A stretch of 64,000 nt of DNA from JAZGGS01 sp963714405. GTDB taxonomy: Bacteria; Bacteroidota; Ignavibacteria; Ignavibacteriales; Ignavibacteriaceae. The DNA lies in assembly GCA_963714405.1 (NCBI GenBank), contig CAVQOH010000002.1, positions 744,001-808,000 of the forward strand, read 5' to 3'. The notes under the pieces were generated by a model. The model made no database searches, had not been told where the DNA came from, and was given only the letters and a program-made list of their open reading frames with translations. Position 1 is the first letter of the stretch. Each line of letters starts with the position of its first letter. Made by a program: the position numbers and the translations under genes. Shown piece after piece: positions 1 through 7,862 of this stretch.

Positions 1-17
1 TTTATTTGAGGTTCTTT

Positions 18-269
18 GTGAACACTAAGTTATTTGTGGGTTCTCTCCCCTGGTCAATGGACGATGAAGAGTTAAAGGAAACATTTGAAAAACACGGAAA
101 AGTAGTTTCTGCAAAAGTTATTACTGACCGCGATACGAGAAGATCAAGAGGTTTTGGTTTTGTTGAAATGGAGAGTTCTTCAGATGCAAACAATGCAATT
201 AATGCATTAAATGATTCGGAATTAAATGGAAGAAATATTGTAGTTAATGAAGCTAAAGCGCGCAGCTAA
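18..269 (+). CDS. RNA-binding protein with a single RRM domain
   Basis: A small single-domain RNA recognition motif protein of 83 residues, the kind that binds single-stranded RNA in the cytoplasm and is common in Bacteroidota and Cyanobacteria. The RNP2 strand reads KLFVGSLPW near the N-terminus and the RNP1 strand reads RGFGFVEM near residue 47; both carry the aromatic residues that stack on RNA. I chose the GTG start at 18 because a GAGG Shine-Dalgarno-like stretch sits six bases upstream; an in-frame TTG lies at 6 and the window edge hides anything further. A strong terminator follows within 30 bases, so this is the last gene of its transcript. The target RNA cannot be told from sequence. 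Confidence 0.85.
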   Translation: MNTKLFVGSLPWSMDDEELKETFEKHGKVVSAKVITDRDTRRSRGFGFVEMESSSDANNAINALNDSELNGRNIVVNEAKARS

Positions 270-293
270 CAAAATATTCTGTTCTAAGTTCTG

Positions 294-322
294 AAAAAGG
301 CGTCTTAAAGACGCCTTTTTTA
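294..322 (+). terminator. Rho-independent terminator after the RRM gene
   Basis: A GC-rich hairpin with arms AAGGCGTCTT and AAGACGCCTT, almost without loop, is followed by a run of T. It lies just after the RRM stop codon and fits an intrinsic terminator on the plus strand. Confidence 0.85.
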
Positions 323-444
323 TTTTAAATACAATTACTTAATCACTCGTATTTTTTTACTTTTTTCAGCTTACCTCTTTCCTTTTTCGTTTTTGGTTTC
401 ATAAGTTTAAATACATCATTCTCAATAAAAATGAAAGGAACATT

Positions 445-606
445 ATGGGCAAGAAAGTTGAAGTAGCAGGAATAATGGGACCAATCTGGTTTATGGGATG
501 GTTGTTTACCATCGGATTTCTTCAAACATCTTTTTTTAAAGGATTGCTGGCACTTATTATCTGGCCCTATTACATAGGTGATTTTCTTGCTGCAGCAATT
601 AAGTAA
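445..606 (+). CDS. Small hydrophobic membrane protein, 53 aa
   Basis: A short gene that codes for a lysine-rich N-terminus (MGKKVEVAG) followed by two hydrophobic stretches separated near residues 28-32 by a short polar hinge, consistent with a two-helix inner-membrane microprotein. The ATG is preceded at good spacing by an AAAGGA Shine-Dalgarno sequence, and codon use looks like the neighbouring genes. An open frame exists on the opposite strand over the same bases but has no recognisable protein. The second segment contains IIWPYYIGDF, a pattern I associate with small bacterial membrane proteins of unknown role. No function can be assigned. Confidence 0.65.
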   Translation: MGKKVEVAGIMGPIWFMGWLFTIGFLQTSFFKGLLALIIWPYYIGDFLAAAIK

Positions 607-675
607 GTAACATTGAGCCTGATCTCGGTAAATCGAGACGAGCTCCATATGACCTAAACAAGAAATTATAAACAT

Positions 676-1365
676 ATGAAAACCATTGGCTTAATAGGTG
701 GTACGGGCTGGGTTTCAACCGTTGAGTATTACAGGTTTATTAACGGGGGAATTAATAAAAAACTTGGTGGACTTAACTCCGCGCAATGCTTTATCTACTC
801 TTTTAACTACTCAGAGATTGATACTCTTGTTAAAAAGGATGACCTCGATGCAGTTTACGAACTGGTTCTTGATAAAGCTAAAAAACTAAAAGCTTGCTCT
901 GTTGATTGTCTTGTACTTTGCGCAAACACTTTACACCAGTACGTTGATAAACTTGAAAAAGTTGTTGACCTGCCGATTGTACACATTGCCGATGCAACCG
1001 CAAAGGTTATTAAGCAAAAAGGTTTAACAAAAGTTGGCTTGCTTGGTACACGTTTTACAATGGAAATGGATTTCTATACCAAAAGACTAAGTAATGTAGG
1101 CATTGAAACAATAGTACCCGAAAAATCCGAGAGAGAGTATATACACGATAAAATTATAAATGAAATGCTTCACGATAATTTTAAGAAGGAAACAAGGGAA
1201 AAATTTCTTTCAATAATTGCTGATCTCCAAACAACAGGTGCAGGGGGAATTGTTTTGGGCTGCACAGAAATCCCTCTTTTAATAAAACAACAAGATGTTA
1301 AAATACCTTTGTTTAATACTTTAGAAATACATGCAGAAGCAATAGTGGATTTTGCGGTTGAATGA
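676..1365 (+). CDS. Aspartate/glutamate racemase family protein
   Basis: A PLP-independent amino-acid racemase of the Asp/Glu/hydantoin racemase superfamily, 229 residues, the usual length. The two catalytic cysteines of the two-base mechanism are visible: Cys82 in the LCANT motif and Cys196 in the GCTEI motif, each in one of the two pseudo-symmetric halves. The N-terminus IGLIGGTGW is typical of the RacX/YgeA-type branch rather than MurI, so a broad-specificity racemase making D-amino acids for the cell wall or for export is likelier than essential glutamate racemase. The first motif has an extra Ala (CANT instead of CNT), which occurs in this branch. It stands alone between unrelated genes. 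Confidence 0.88.
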   Translation: MKTIGLIGGTGWVSTVEYYRFINGGINKKLGGLNSAQCFIYSFNYSEIDTLVKKDDLDAVYELVLDKAKKLKACSVDCLVLCANTLHQYVDKLEKVVDLPIVHIADATAKVIKQKGLTKVGLLGTRFTMEMDFYTKRLSNVGIETIVPEKSEREYIHDKIINEMLHDNFKKETREKFLSIIADLQTTGAGGIVLGCTEIPLLIKQQDVKIPLFNTLEIHAEAIVDFAVE

Positions 1366-1402
1366 AAATGAAAACTTTATTTATAATTTTTCATAAGTGA
1401 TT

Positions 1403-1501
1403 ATGAAATCTATTTTTCCAAAACCTGCATTCAAAGTTGATGATATAATTTCTTACGCGGAATTATCTGCTGCTGAGAATGCAACAGTACAGAATGAATG
1501 A
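1403..1501 (+). pseudogene. Probable 5' part of the split HNH endonuclease gene
   Basis: A 32-codon open frame starting MKSIFPKPAFKVDDIISY that ends in TGA overlapping the ATG of the next reading frame (ATGA). In related SRA-like/HNH proteins, as I remember them, a segment of this character (a 'F..GDIISY' stretch) precedes the part that begins MNFQ, in one continuous polypeptide. Adding one A at about 1498 would join the two frames. It may therefore be a frameshifted N-terminus, a sequencing error, or a true short coupled gene. The assignment rests on memory of the family, not on an alignment. Confidence 0.45.
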
Positions 1502-2136
1502 ACTTTCAAATAAAACCTGAGTATTCAATCTTTTTAATGTCTGTCCGTAAAAATGCTCCTTATGCAGATGAATGGGATGAAAAAACGGGAACGCTTATTT
1601 ATGAAGGACACGATGCTTTTAGTAATTGGGTTAAAAATCCAAAAGAAGCGGACCAACCGCTAACAACACCGTATGGTACTCTAACAGAAAACGGGAAATT
1701 TTTTACTGCTGCACAATCATATAAAATGAGATTAGTAGATGAGCCGCACAAAGTAAAGGTTTATGAAAAAATAAAAGATGGGATTTGGTGTTATAAAGGT
1801 TTCTTTAAACTTGTGGATGCAAAAATTAAAAGGGTGAGCAAAAGAAATGTTTTTAAATTCTATCTTCTGCCTGTAGAGTTTATTTCAAAAAGAAAACAAA
1901 TTACATTACCACATTCGCGTATTATCCCAACAGTAGTTAAAATAGAAGTTTGGAAAAGAGATAAAGGACAATGTGTTTTGTGCGGCTCAAACGAAAACCT
2001 CCACTTCGATCACGACTTGCCTTACTCAAAAGGCGGTACAAGTTTAACTGCAGAAAATGTTCGCATTCTTTGTATGAAACATAATTTGAAGAAGTCTGAT
2101 AAAATTCTAACAGTCCCTCCATTCTTTCTTTCATAA
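1498..2136 (+). CDS. HNH endonuclease with N-terminal SRA/YDG-like domain
   Basis: A predicted DNA endonuclease of 212 residues. Residues 14-130 resemble the YDG/SRA-like module that in restriction enzymes reads modified bases (NAPYADEWDE followed by LIYEGHD). Residues 145-200 form an HNH nuclease: zinc-binding pairs Cys159/Cys162 and Cys192/His195, and the catalytic HFDHD at 169-173 with Asn196. Such proteins act as stand-alone modification-dependent restriction enzymes or DNA-damage-related nucleases. No methylase or restriction partner lies nearby. The start overlaps the stop of a short upstream frame that probably belongs to the same protein, so the N-terminus may be incomplete. Nuclease family assignment is firm; substrate is unknown. 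Confidence 0.8.
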   Translation: MNFQIKPEYSIFLMSVRKNAPYADEWDEKTGTLIYEGHDAFSNWVKNPKEADQPLTTPYGTLTENGKFFTAAQSYKMRLVDEPHKVKVYEKIKDGIWCYKGFFKLVDAKIKRVSKRNVFKFYLLPVEFISKRKQITLPHSRIIPTVVKIEVWKRDKGQCVLCGSNENLHFDHDLPYSKGGTSLTAENVRILCMKHNLKKSDKILTVPPFFLS

Positions 2137-2159
2137 CAAAAATTTATTACTTTAAAATT

Positions 2160-2255
2160 ATGGCTTACAACGAAAAACTTGCAGACAGGGTAAAAGAAAC
2201 ATTAGCCGGTAAACGTAAGGTTAAGGAGAGGAAAGCATTAAACACTCAAAAATAA
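2160..2255 (+). pseudogene. Truncated TfoX N-terminal domain gene (remnant)
   Basis: A 31-codon frame beginning MAYNEKLADRVKETLAG, which is the characteristic start of TfoX/Sxy N-terminal-domain proteins. In the family this is followed by a 'EKKMFGG' strand and about 70 further residues; here the match stops after KVKERKA and the frame ends six codons later, running into the 3' end of the opposite-strand hydrolase gene. Less than a third of the domain remains, so this is best read as a gene remnant created by deletion. It could still be transcribed, but the fold cannot form. Confidence 0.6.
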
Positions 2256-3376
2256 TCGTTTGCAATTCTTCTAATCATTGCGTGGATTTTACTCCCAAGA
2301 TAAACTGAGCCATTACGCTTATTAGAAAATATTATCATTCCAACCTTTTTCCTCGGATGAAACTCAACTTGTGCAGCCGCACCCGGCTCTCCGCCCTGGT
2401 GCTCGTACCAATCACCCAGTCTTTTATTCCAGATTAAACACCTACCAGTTGCAGGATTGTGAATTTTAAGAATCTGATTTATTGTGTTCTCTTCAAGAAT
2501 TCTTGTTCCGTTAAATACCCCGCCGTTCAAATATGCAATTAGTAAATGAGAATAGTCTTCCATTGTTGTTTTAAGACTCTGTGCCGGAAAGTGTAATTGC
2601 CGGTAAGGTTCTATTATACTATAATTTTCCCAGTATTTTGTTACAACTTTATCCATATTTAAGTCTGCGTAAGCATAACTTGTGTTGCCCATTCCAAGCG
2701 GGCCAAAAATATTGTGCCTGCAGTAAGAGTTAAAATCGGTTCCGCTAACTTCTTCAACAATGTATCCTAATATTGCAGTACCAACATTAGAATATAATTC
2801 GCGTTCACCGGGCACTGTATTTTTCCAAACCGCGTTTACATAATTACTGCCGCCGGGTAAAACATATTGCGGTATCCATTCATTTAACGGCGGGGCAGAA
2901 TCCAGTGGATAGTAATCGTAAAATCCCGGTACTTCATAATCATCTACCGGCCAGGCTAATCCGGAAGTATGAGTTAATAAAATTCTTATTGTTATTCTGT
3001 TTCCCGGATAATTAGGATTCCGTATTGAAACTGGCAGGTAATCGTTTATATCAGCATCAAGATCAATTAATCCCTGCTCGAAAAGCTGCATTACGGCAGT
3101 TACAAGTACAGTTTTTGAAACTGAAGCGACTGCGTAGATGGATCCGGAATCCGGCAGGCTGTTACTAACTGCAGAATTTCCGTAATACTTTTGCCAGACA
3201 ATTTCATCATTTTTTATAACGCATGCAGAAAGTGATGGAATCTGGTATTTGCTCATCTCCTTTTTAAGTTCATTATCAAAATCAGTAAACTCTTCAACAT
3301 CAGGATCAATTACCGAGCAAGTGTTGTTGAACAACATAAACAGCAATACAATTTGGAGTAAAATAATTTTTTTCAT
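2246..3376 (-). CDS. Serine hydrolase, beta-lactamase/class C family, exported
   Basis: A 376-residue member of the beta-lactamase/penicillin-binding-protein-like (AmpC, EstB, S12) serine hydrolases. The nucleophile motif SVSK is at 85-88 (Ser85, Lys88), the YSN motif at 195-197, and HQGG at 326-329 stands where other members have KTG. The N-terminal 19 residues form a hydrophobic signal ending just before Cys20 (NNTC), which could be a lipoprotein signal, although the lipobox is weak. Such enzymes act in the periplasm as esterases, D-aminopeptidases or peptide hydrolases, and the sequence alone does not say which. The gene lies 7 bases downstream of the beta-barrel gene on the same strand. 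Confidence 0.85.
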   Translation of the reverse strand: MKKIILLQIVLLFMLFNNTCSVIDPDVEEFTDFDNELKKEMSKYQIPSLSACVIKNDEIVWQKYYGNSAVSNSLPDSGSIYAVASVSKTVLVTAVMQLFEQGLIDLDADINDYLPVSIRNPNYPGNRITIRILLTHTSGLAWPVDDYEVPGFYDYYPLDSAPPLNEWIPQYVLPGGSNYVNAVWKNTVPGERELYSNVGTAILGYIVEEVSGTDFNSYCRHNIFGPLGMGNTSYAYADLNMDKVVTKYWENYSIIEPYRQLHFPAQSLKTTMEDYSHLLIAYLNGGVFNGTRILEENTINQILKIHNPATGRCLIWNKRLGDWYEHQGGEPGAAAQVEFHPRKKVGMIIFSNKRNGSVYLGSKIHAMIRRIANDYF

Positions 3377-3383
3377 AAGCCTT

Positions 3384-4073
3384 TCACCAATCCAAGTTGA
3401 AACGGTAGCCAGTCATTAATGTTACTGCTCTTGTTTTAACAGTTCCCGGGTCATCAGAAATACTAATGAATTCATCAGGTTGTGTCATAACATTTGCAAA
3501 TCCCCAGTTAATTCTCAGATCAAAAATTAATTCCCCATCCCACATAGCAAACTCTGTATTGATTCCAAACACAAGCCCGAAATCTAAATTGTTAATGCTT
3601 GAAACATTGCCGTTTATTTCTTCATTAGAAATTCTGATTTGTTTATCGCTGCTAAGTTTTAGTGCCGCAAATGGTCCTGCTATAATTATGGGATTAAATC
3701 CCCAATCGAGTGGAAGGTTATAACCCAAAAGAGCCGGCAGCTCTAAATAATTAATATGTAAGCTGTAATTAGTATTATAAAGAGGAGTTTGATCAAATTG
3801 ATATCCTCTTTGTACAAAGTAAAGCTCGGGTTGAAAATTAAATGCATCTGATATTTTTACAGTGTAAAACATACCAAGCTGTAATCCGAAAACCGGGTTG
3901 CTTGTTTCATGCTGTAACCATGAAACTTCGTAACCTAAAAATGGAGTGAAATCTTTAGTTGATGATTGTAAGCCTGATATGGCGATTCCTCCCTTTAGAC
4001 CAAGTTGTGCGTTAAGTGGTAAAGCAGCCACGAAAAAGAATAATATTAAAAACTTGTAGGCGACTTTTAACAT
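3384..4073 (-). CDS. Outer-membrane beta-barrel protein (PorT-like family)
   Basis: A 229-residue protein with a cleavable signal peptide (hydrophobic to about residue 20, ending LNAQ) followed by alternating hydrophobic and polar strands that start LGLKGGIAISGL and end TRAVTLMTGYRFNLDW. This is the pattern of the eight-stranded outer-membrane barrels of Bacteroidota (outer membrane protein beta-barrel domain, PorT-like). The C-terminus ends in an aromatic Trp, as barrel insertion signals do. It precedes the serine hydrolase gene by 7 bases and is probably co-transcribed with it. No ligand or partner can be inferred. Confidence 0.72.
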   Translation of the reverse strand: MLKVAYKFLILFFFVAALPLNAQLGLKGGIAISGLQSSTKDFTPFLGYEVSWLQHETSNPVFGLQLGMFYTVKISDAFNFQPELYFVQRGYQFDQTPLYNTNYSLHINYLELPALLGYNLPLDWGFNPIIIAGPFAALKLSSDKQIRISNEEINGNVSSINNLDFGLVFGINTEFAMWDGELIFDLRINWGFANVMTQPDEFISISDDPGTVKTRAVTLMTGYRFNLDW

Positions 4074-4256
4074 AGTATCATTAATAGAGTTGTTATTAAG
4101 AAGTCTTAAATAAAAATACTGCTTTTTGAATAAAGAGGGTTCATATTATATGATTTGAGGAAGGATAATATTATAAAGTACAATTCTGCTATACTGAATG
4201 GCAGAACAAAAGCTACACCAAAACGAACGAGGAAATAATTAAACTGCCGGATTTTT

Positions 4257-5897
4257 CTACTTTAGAAGTAGTAGTTTTTTCGTCTGGCTAAGGTTACCTG
4301 CACTGAGCCGGTAAAAATAAATTCCCGAGCTTAAGTGGGATGCATCAAAATCAATTGAATAATTACCAGCCGGCTGCTGTTGATTAACAAGCGTTTCTAC
4401 TTCACTTCCGAAAACATCAAACACACTTAATTCTATTTCACCTTCTGAAGGAAGCGAATACCGAATAGTTGTTGATGGATTAAAAGGATTTGGATAATTT
4501 TGTTCAAGAGTAAATCCAATCGCTCCAATAAAATCAACTTCAATTATATCAGAGTAATTGAATGTTCCATCATAATCAATCTGCTTCAACCCGTAGGAAT
4601 AAACACCTGTCGCAAGGTTTTTATCTGTAAATGAGTAATGTTTTAACTCTGTTATTGTTCCGTAACCCTGAACAAATCCAATCATTTGCCAGTCATTGTT
4701 GTCATTCTGAGCAAAGCGAAGAATCTCAAAACCTTTATTGTTAGTTTCTGTTGAGGTAGACCAGTTTAAGTTTACTTTATCCTCTTCTTGTACAGCTGTA
4801 AATGATACCAGCTCAACTGGCAAAGGATTATCGCTGTCCGTAAACCTGGCAACATAATTTGCCTGGATATTATTGCCAACCTGCCCGAAGGCACCAGCAA
4901 TTATCATAGAGCCGGTAGCGCCCTGAACAGCCATTGCATCAACTGAACCCGTTGCCCCTTCGCCGATTGGAGACCAGGTTGAATTAACTAAATTGTATTT
5001 TGCAATCCTGTTTGCGGGCATATTACCTGCAGTTGTAAACATTCCGCCAACATAAAGATCATTTTCGCTTTGCTGAATCGAAAAAACCGATCCGTTTACA
5101 CCATCTCCGAGAGTATGCCATGCAGAACCATCCCATCTTGCTATTCTACCGGGAACACTCCCGCCAACCATCGTGAATACTCCACCCACATAAACATCAT
5201 TTCCAACGATAGAAATAGCACGGGCAATTCCATTCACGCCGCCGCCAACATCAGCCCAGTTATTGCCATCCCACTTAGCCAGACTGCTTACATTATTACC
5301 CCCGGCAATATTAAAAATACCACCTGCATATACATCATTACCCGAAACAGCAATAGCATTAACTTCATTATTAATACCGCTGCCCAAAGGAGACCAGGAA
5401 ACACCATCCCATTTAGCAATTCTGTTTGCAGTATCTCCACCCGCCATGGTAAAGAAACCACCGGCATAAAGATCTGTCCCGCTAACAGCTAAACACAAAA
5501 CAAGTTCATTTACTCCCTGACCAAGAGCCGACCAGGTTGAACCATCCCACTTTGCTATGTTATTTACAGGAACGCCGCCTGCCATCGAGAAAAATCCCGC
5601 TGCATAAATATCATTTCCAATTACCGTAATTGCCCTAACTTCACCGTTCAAACCGGAACCAAGTGCAGACCATGAACTGCCATCCCACTTGGCAATATTA
5701 TTTGCGGGCATTCCTCCGGCTAAAGCAAATAATCCTCCAACATAAACATCATTGTTTAAACCAGCCACTGCCTTTGCTGTACTGCTTAATCCGTCACCCA
5801 TAGTAAACCACTCAATAGTCTCATCGTTAATTTGTGAGAATGTTAATGGTAAGAATACAATTAGTGCGATTAATACAACGATAATCCTATCTTTCAT
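4257..5897 (-). CDS. T9SS-secreted propeller protein with seven ~46-residue repeats
   Basis: A 546-residue secreted protein. After a signal peptide (to about residue 21) come seven tandem repeats of about 46 residues (roughly residues 25-335), each built on IAKWDG-x-x-W, a LG-x-G turn and GNDxYxGGxF, which should fold as a beta-propeller. Residues 355-450 form a fibronectin-like spacer found next to T9SS domains (ELVSFTAV, then WSTSTETNNKGFEI). The last 80 residues are a type A T9SS sorting domain with QNYPNPFNPSTTIRYSLP and a C-terminal KKLLLLK. The protein is thus expected on the cell surface or outside the cell. The repeats are close in sequence, a sign of recent duplication. Ligand and role are unknown. 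Confidence 0.88.
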   Translation of the reverse strand: MKDRIIVVLIALIVFLPLTFSQINDETIEWFTMGDGLSSTAKAVAGLNNDVYVGGLFALAGGMPANNIAKWDGSSWSALGSGLNGEVRAITVIGNDIYAAGFFSMAGGVPVNNIAKWDGSTWSALGQGVNELVLCLAVSGTDLYAGGFFTMAGGDTANRIAKWDGVSWSPLGSGINNEVNAIAVSGNDVYAGGIFNIAGGNNVSSLAKWDGNNWADVGGGVNGIARAISIVGNDVYVGGVFTMVGGSVPGRIARWDGSAWHTLGDGVNGSVFSIQQSENDLYVGGMFTTAGNMPANRIAKYNLVNSTWSPIGEGATGSVDAMAVQGATGSMIIAGAFGQVGNNIQANYVARFTDSDNPLPVELVSFTAVQEEDKVNLNWSTSTETNNKGFEILRFAQNDNNDWQMIGFVQGYGTITELKHYSFTDKNLATGVYSYGLKQIDYDGTFNYSDIIEVDFIGAIGFTLEQNYPNPFNPSTTIRYSLPSEGEIELSVFDVFGSEVETLVNQQQPAGNYSIDFDASHLSSGIYFYRLSAGNLSQTKKLLLLK

Positions 5898-6289
5898 AGT
5901 TGTCTCCTTGTGTAAACAAATATTGCTAAAATTCTGCCATTTGTGATGGGTTTATCGGCAGGAATACCTATTTCAAACAAATATACAAAAAAATGGTTTT
6001 ATATAAACTCACCAGCTATCGTGTTAATTCCACATTCAGTGTATGCAGTTTAATCCGCACTTACAAAGGTAAGATTGCACTAAAACGTACAAGGAAATAT
6101 CTTCCCACAGGAGTCCATTAAGCCTATTCAAGGGTGTGATATTCAACACATAAGTTTACACGTTAAAAGTAAAGTCATATCATTAAAAATATCCTTTCAT
6201 AAAGATTAAATGGTGTTTGGCAATTACCATCATTACGTTTTACCAAGTTATTATTGGCAACCAAATGTTCAAGTTAAAAGAGGTGTAAT
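5898..6289. other. Intergenic region between divergent T9SS and flavodoxin genes
   Basis: About 390 AT-rich bases holding the 5' regions of two divergent genes. An AGAGG ribosome binding site lies 6 bases before the flavodoxin ATG. At 6078-6099 a 22-base stretch matches 4216-4237 at 19 positions in the same orientation, so the T9SS gene is flanked by an imperfect direct repeat. I see no coding or RNA signal. Confidence 0.4.
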
Positions 6290-6709
6290 ATGAAAAAGGC
6301 ATTGATAATAGTTCAGAGTAAAAACAGCTCTACTAAAAAATTTGGTGAAGCAATTGCAGAATTCCTGCTTTACAGGGGGCTCTCCGCCGAGCTTATCCCG
6401 ATTGACAGCTTTGAACCTAAAAAGCTTGAAGATGCAGATTATTTGCTTCTTAGCGGATGGAAAAACGGCACTTTATCTTCAATTAAGAATCCGGATAATG
6501 ATTGGGTAAACTTTGTAAAAGAACTTCCCACACTTAATGGTATAAAGACTGCGCTATTCACCACGTATAAATTTTTCTCAGGCGGTATGTTAAGAACCAT
6601 GAAAAAATACCTGGCGAACAAAACTGAGAATCTTGAATTTGCTTTTAGATCGAGAGATGGTTCTCTTTCTATTTCTGATAAGCTGAGTCTGAATGAATTT
6701 TTAAAATAG
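6290..6709 (+). CDS. Flavodoxin-like domain protein
   Basis: A 139-residue protein with the layout of a flavodoxin fold: beta1 KKALIIVQSK followed by a Ser/Thr-rich phosphate loop (SKNSSTKKFGEAIAEFL, residues 9-25), a second strand with DADYLLLSGW near 50-57, and a strand TALFTTYKFFSGG near 87-99. It has a good RBS. The phosphate loop is less canonical than in true flavodoxins (no TGNT), so FMN binding is plausible but not certain. The gene faces the ATP-grasp operon convergently and is monocistronic. A flavodoxin-domain electron carrier or quinone reductase-like protein is the best description. Confidence 0.65.
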   Translation: MKKALIIVQSKNSSTKKFGEAIAEFLLYRGLSAELIPIDSFEPKKLEDADYLLLSGWKNGTLSSIKNPDNDWVNFVKELPTLNGIKTALFTTYKFFSGGMLRTMKKYLANKTENLEFAFRSRDGSLSISDKLSLNEFLK

Positions 6710-6815
6710 TAGTCGCTTAAGGTTTAAAGAAAAATCCACTTTATGCGGTTTTAGTCTTAACCGAAAAAACGGAAATCTCTTTGCTTAAAATTTAACGAAC
6801 TGGTTAAAAAACATT

Positions 6816-7862
6816 TTAAAGCGTTGCTAATTCATCATTGTCAAAATTTCTCCTGTAATACGTCATATATTCAACCTTTCGTTCCATTGCAGCAATAACA
6901 GCATGGCTGAAATTAACCTTTTCAAATTTTTGAGCACTGCCAAGTCCGCCCGGACTGAATACATTTATCTCCATAAGTTTATCTCCAACAATATCCAATC
7001 CAACCAGGAACATTCCATCCTGTACAATTTTTGGTCTTACAATTTCTGCAAGTCTCAGATGAACGTCTGTAATCTCAGCCTGCCGTAGTTTTCCACCTGC
7101 ATGAATATTGCTTCGCATATCATCACCAGTTCTTACGCGCCTGAAAGCTGCATACTTGCCTTTAAATTTGAGCGGTTCTCCATTCATAAGAAACAAGCGT
7201 GTATCACCCTCAGCCGCCGCGGGTAAATACTCCTGCGCAATTATATAACCATCCCTGCTTACAGCTTCAATCATCTGGTTAAGGTTTGCCATATCATCTT
7301 TCTTTACAAGAAAAACACCTGTTCCGCCTGATCCTTGCAGAGGCTTAAGGACAATGTTACCACCTTCATCGGTTGCAAACTTTTTAATTTCATCACGATC
7401 CCTGGTTATAACTGTTCTTGGTCTTACTTCTTCAGGAAAAAGCTGGAAGTACATTTTGTTCATAGCTTTGGCAAGCCCGTTCGGATCATTTAAAACAATT
7501 ACACCATGGCGCATGGCGGCCCTGCCAAAAATAATTCCTGAAGATTGTGCCCATGAACGAAATCCTGAATCGGTGGAAGGGTCATTACGAAGCATCAGTA
7601 CATCCAAATCATCAACACAAATGCGTTCCCTTCTAGCTTTTTTCCCCTGCAGGTCGGAAAGGTACACATCTGAAGAAACATATTTCTTTTTAGGAGCCGA
7701 GCGTGCTCTTGCATAAATTTTTTCATCAACTTCATATGCAAAATCACCTGCACCCATAACCCACACTTCGTGTCCCCTGTTAATACCCGCCATAGCCAAG
7801 CGCGTGGTTGTATAACCAGTTTGCTCTGTGCTTATTTCATTTACCATAAGTCCCAGTTTCAT
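6816..7862 (-). CDS. ATP-grasp ligase, glutathione synthetase-like
   Basis: A 348-residue carboxylate-amine ligase of the ATP-grasp superfamily, resembling prokaryotic glutathione synthetase (GshB). Residues 1-125 form the Rossmann-like pre-ATP-grasp domain (MKLGLMVNEI). The ATP-binding part shows Lys173 in VLKPLQGSGGTG (glycine-rich loop 177-182), RSNIHAGG at 250-257, and the metal-binding Asp290, Glu298 and Asn300 (MEINVFSPGG). It ends the operon, its ATG overlapping the preceding stop by 4 bases, which implies tight translational coupling with the DUF1704 peptidase. True glutathione biosynthesis would need a GshA, absent here. I infer that it joins an amino acid or small carboxylate to a peptide or protein end that the neighbouring enzymes can release again. 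Confidence 0.85.
   Translation of the reverse strand: MKLGLMVNEISTEQTGYTTTRLAMAGINRGHEVWVMGAGDFAYEVDEKIYARARSAPKKKYVSSDVYLSDLQGKKARRERICVDDLDVLMLRNDPSTDSGFRSWAQSSGIIFGRAAMRHGVIVLNDPNGLAKAMNKMYFQLFPEEVRPRTVITRDRDEIKKFATDEGGNIVLKPLQGSGGTGVFLVKKDDMANLNQMIEAVSRDGYIIAQEYLPAAAEGDTRLFLMNGEPLKFKGKYAAFRRVRTGDDMRSNIHAGGKLRQAEITDVHLRLAEIVRPKIVQDGMFLVGLDIVGDKLMEINVFSPGGLGSAQKFEKVNFSHAVIAAMERKVEYMTYYRRNFDNDELATL

Noticed and set aside
343..675. Minus-strand open frame of 110 codons
   Set aside because: It overlaps the plus-strand membrane microprotein with its good RBS, has unusual Cys/Lys-rich composition, and matches no family I know.
5070..5492. Plus-strand frame of 140 codons inside the T9SS propeller gene
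   Set aside because: It is the reverse reading of the repeated WDG/GG segments; the minus strand holds a clear signal peptide, repeats and sorting domain.
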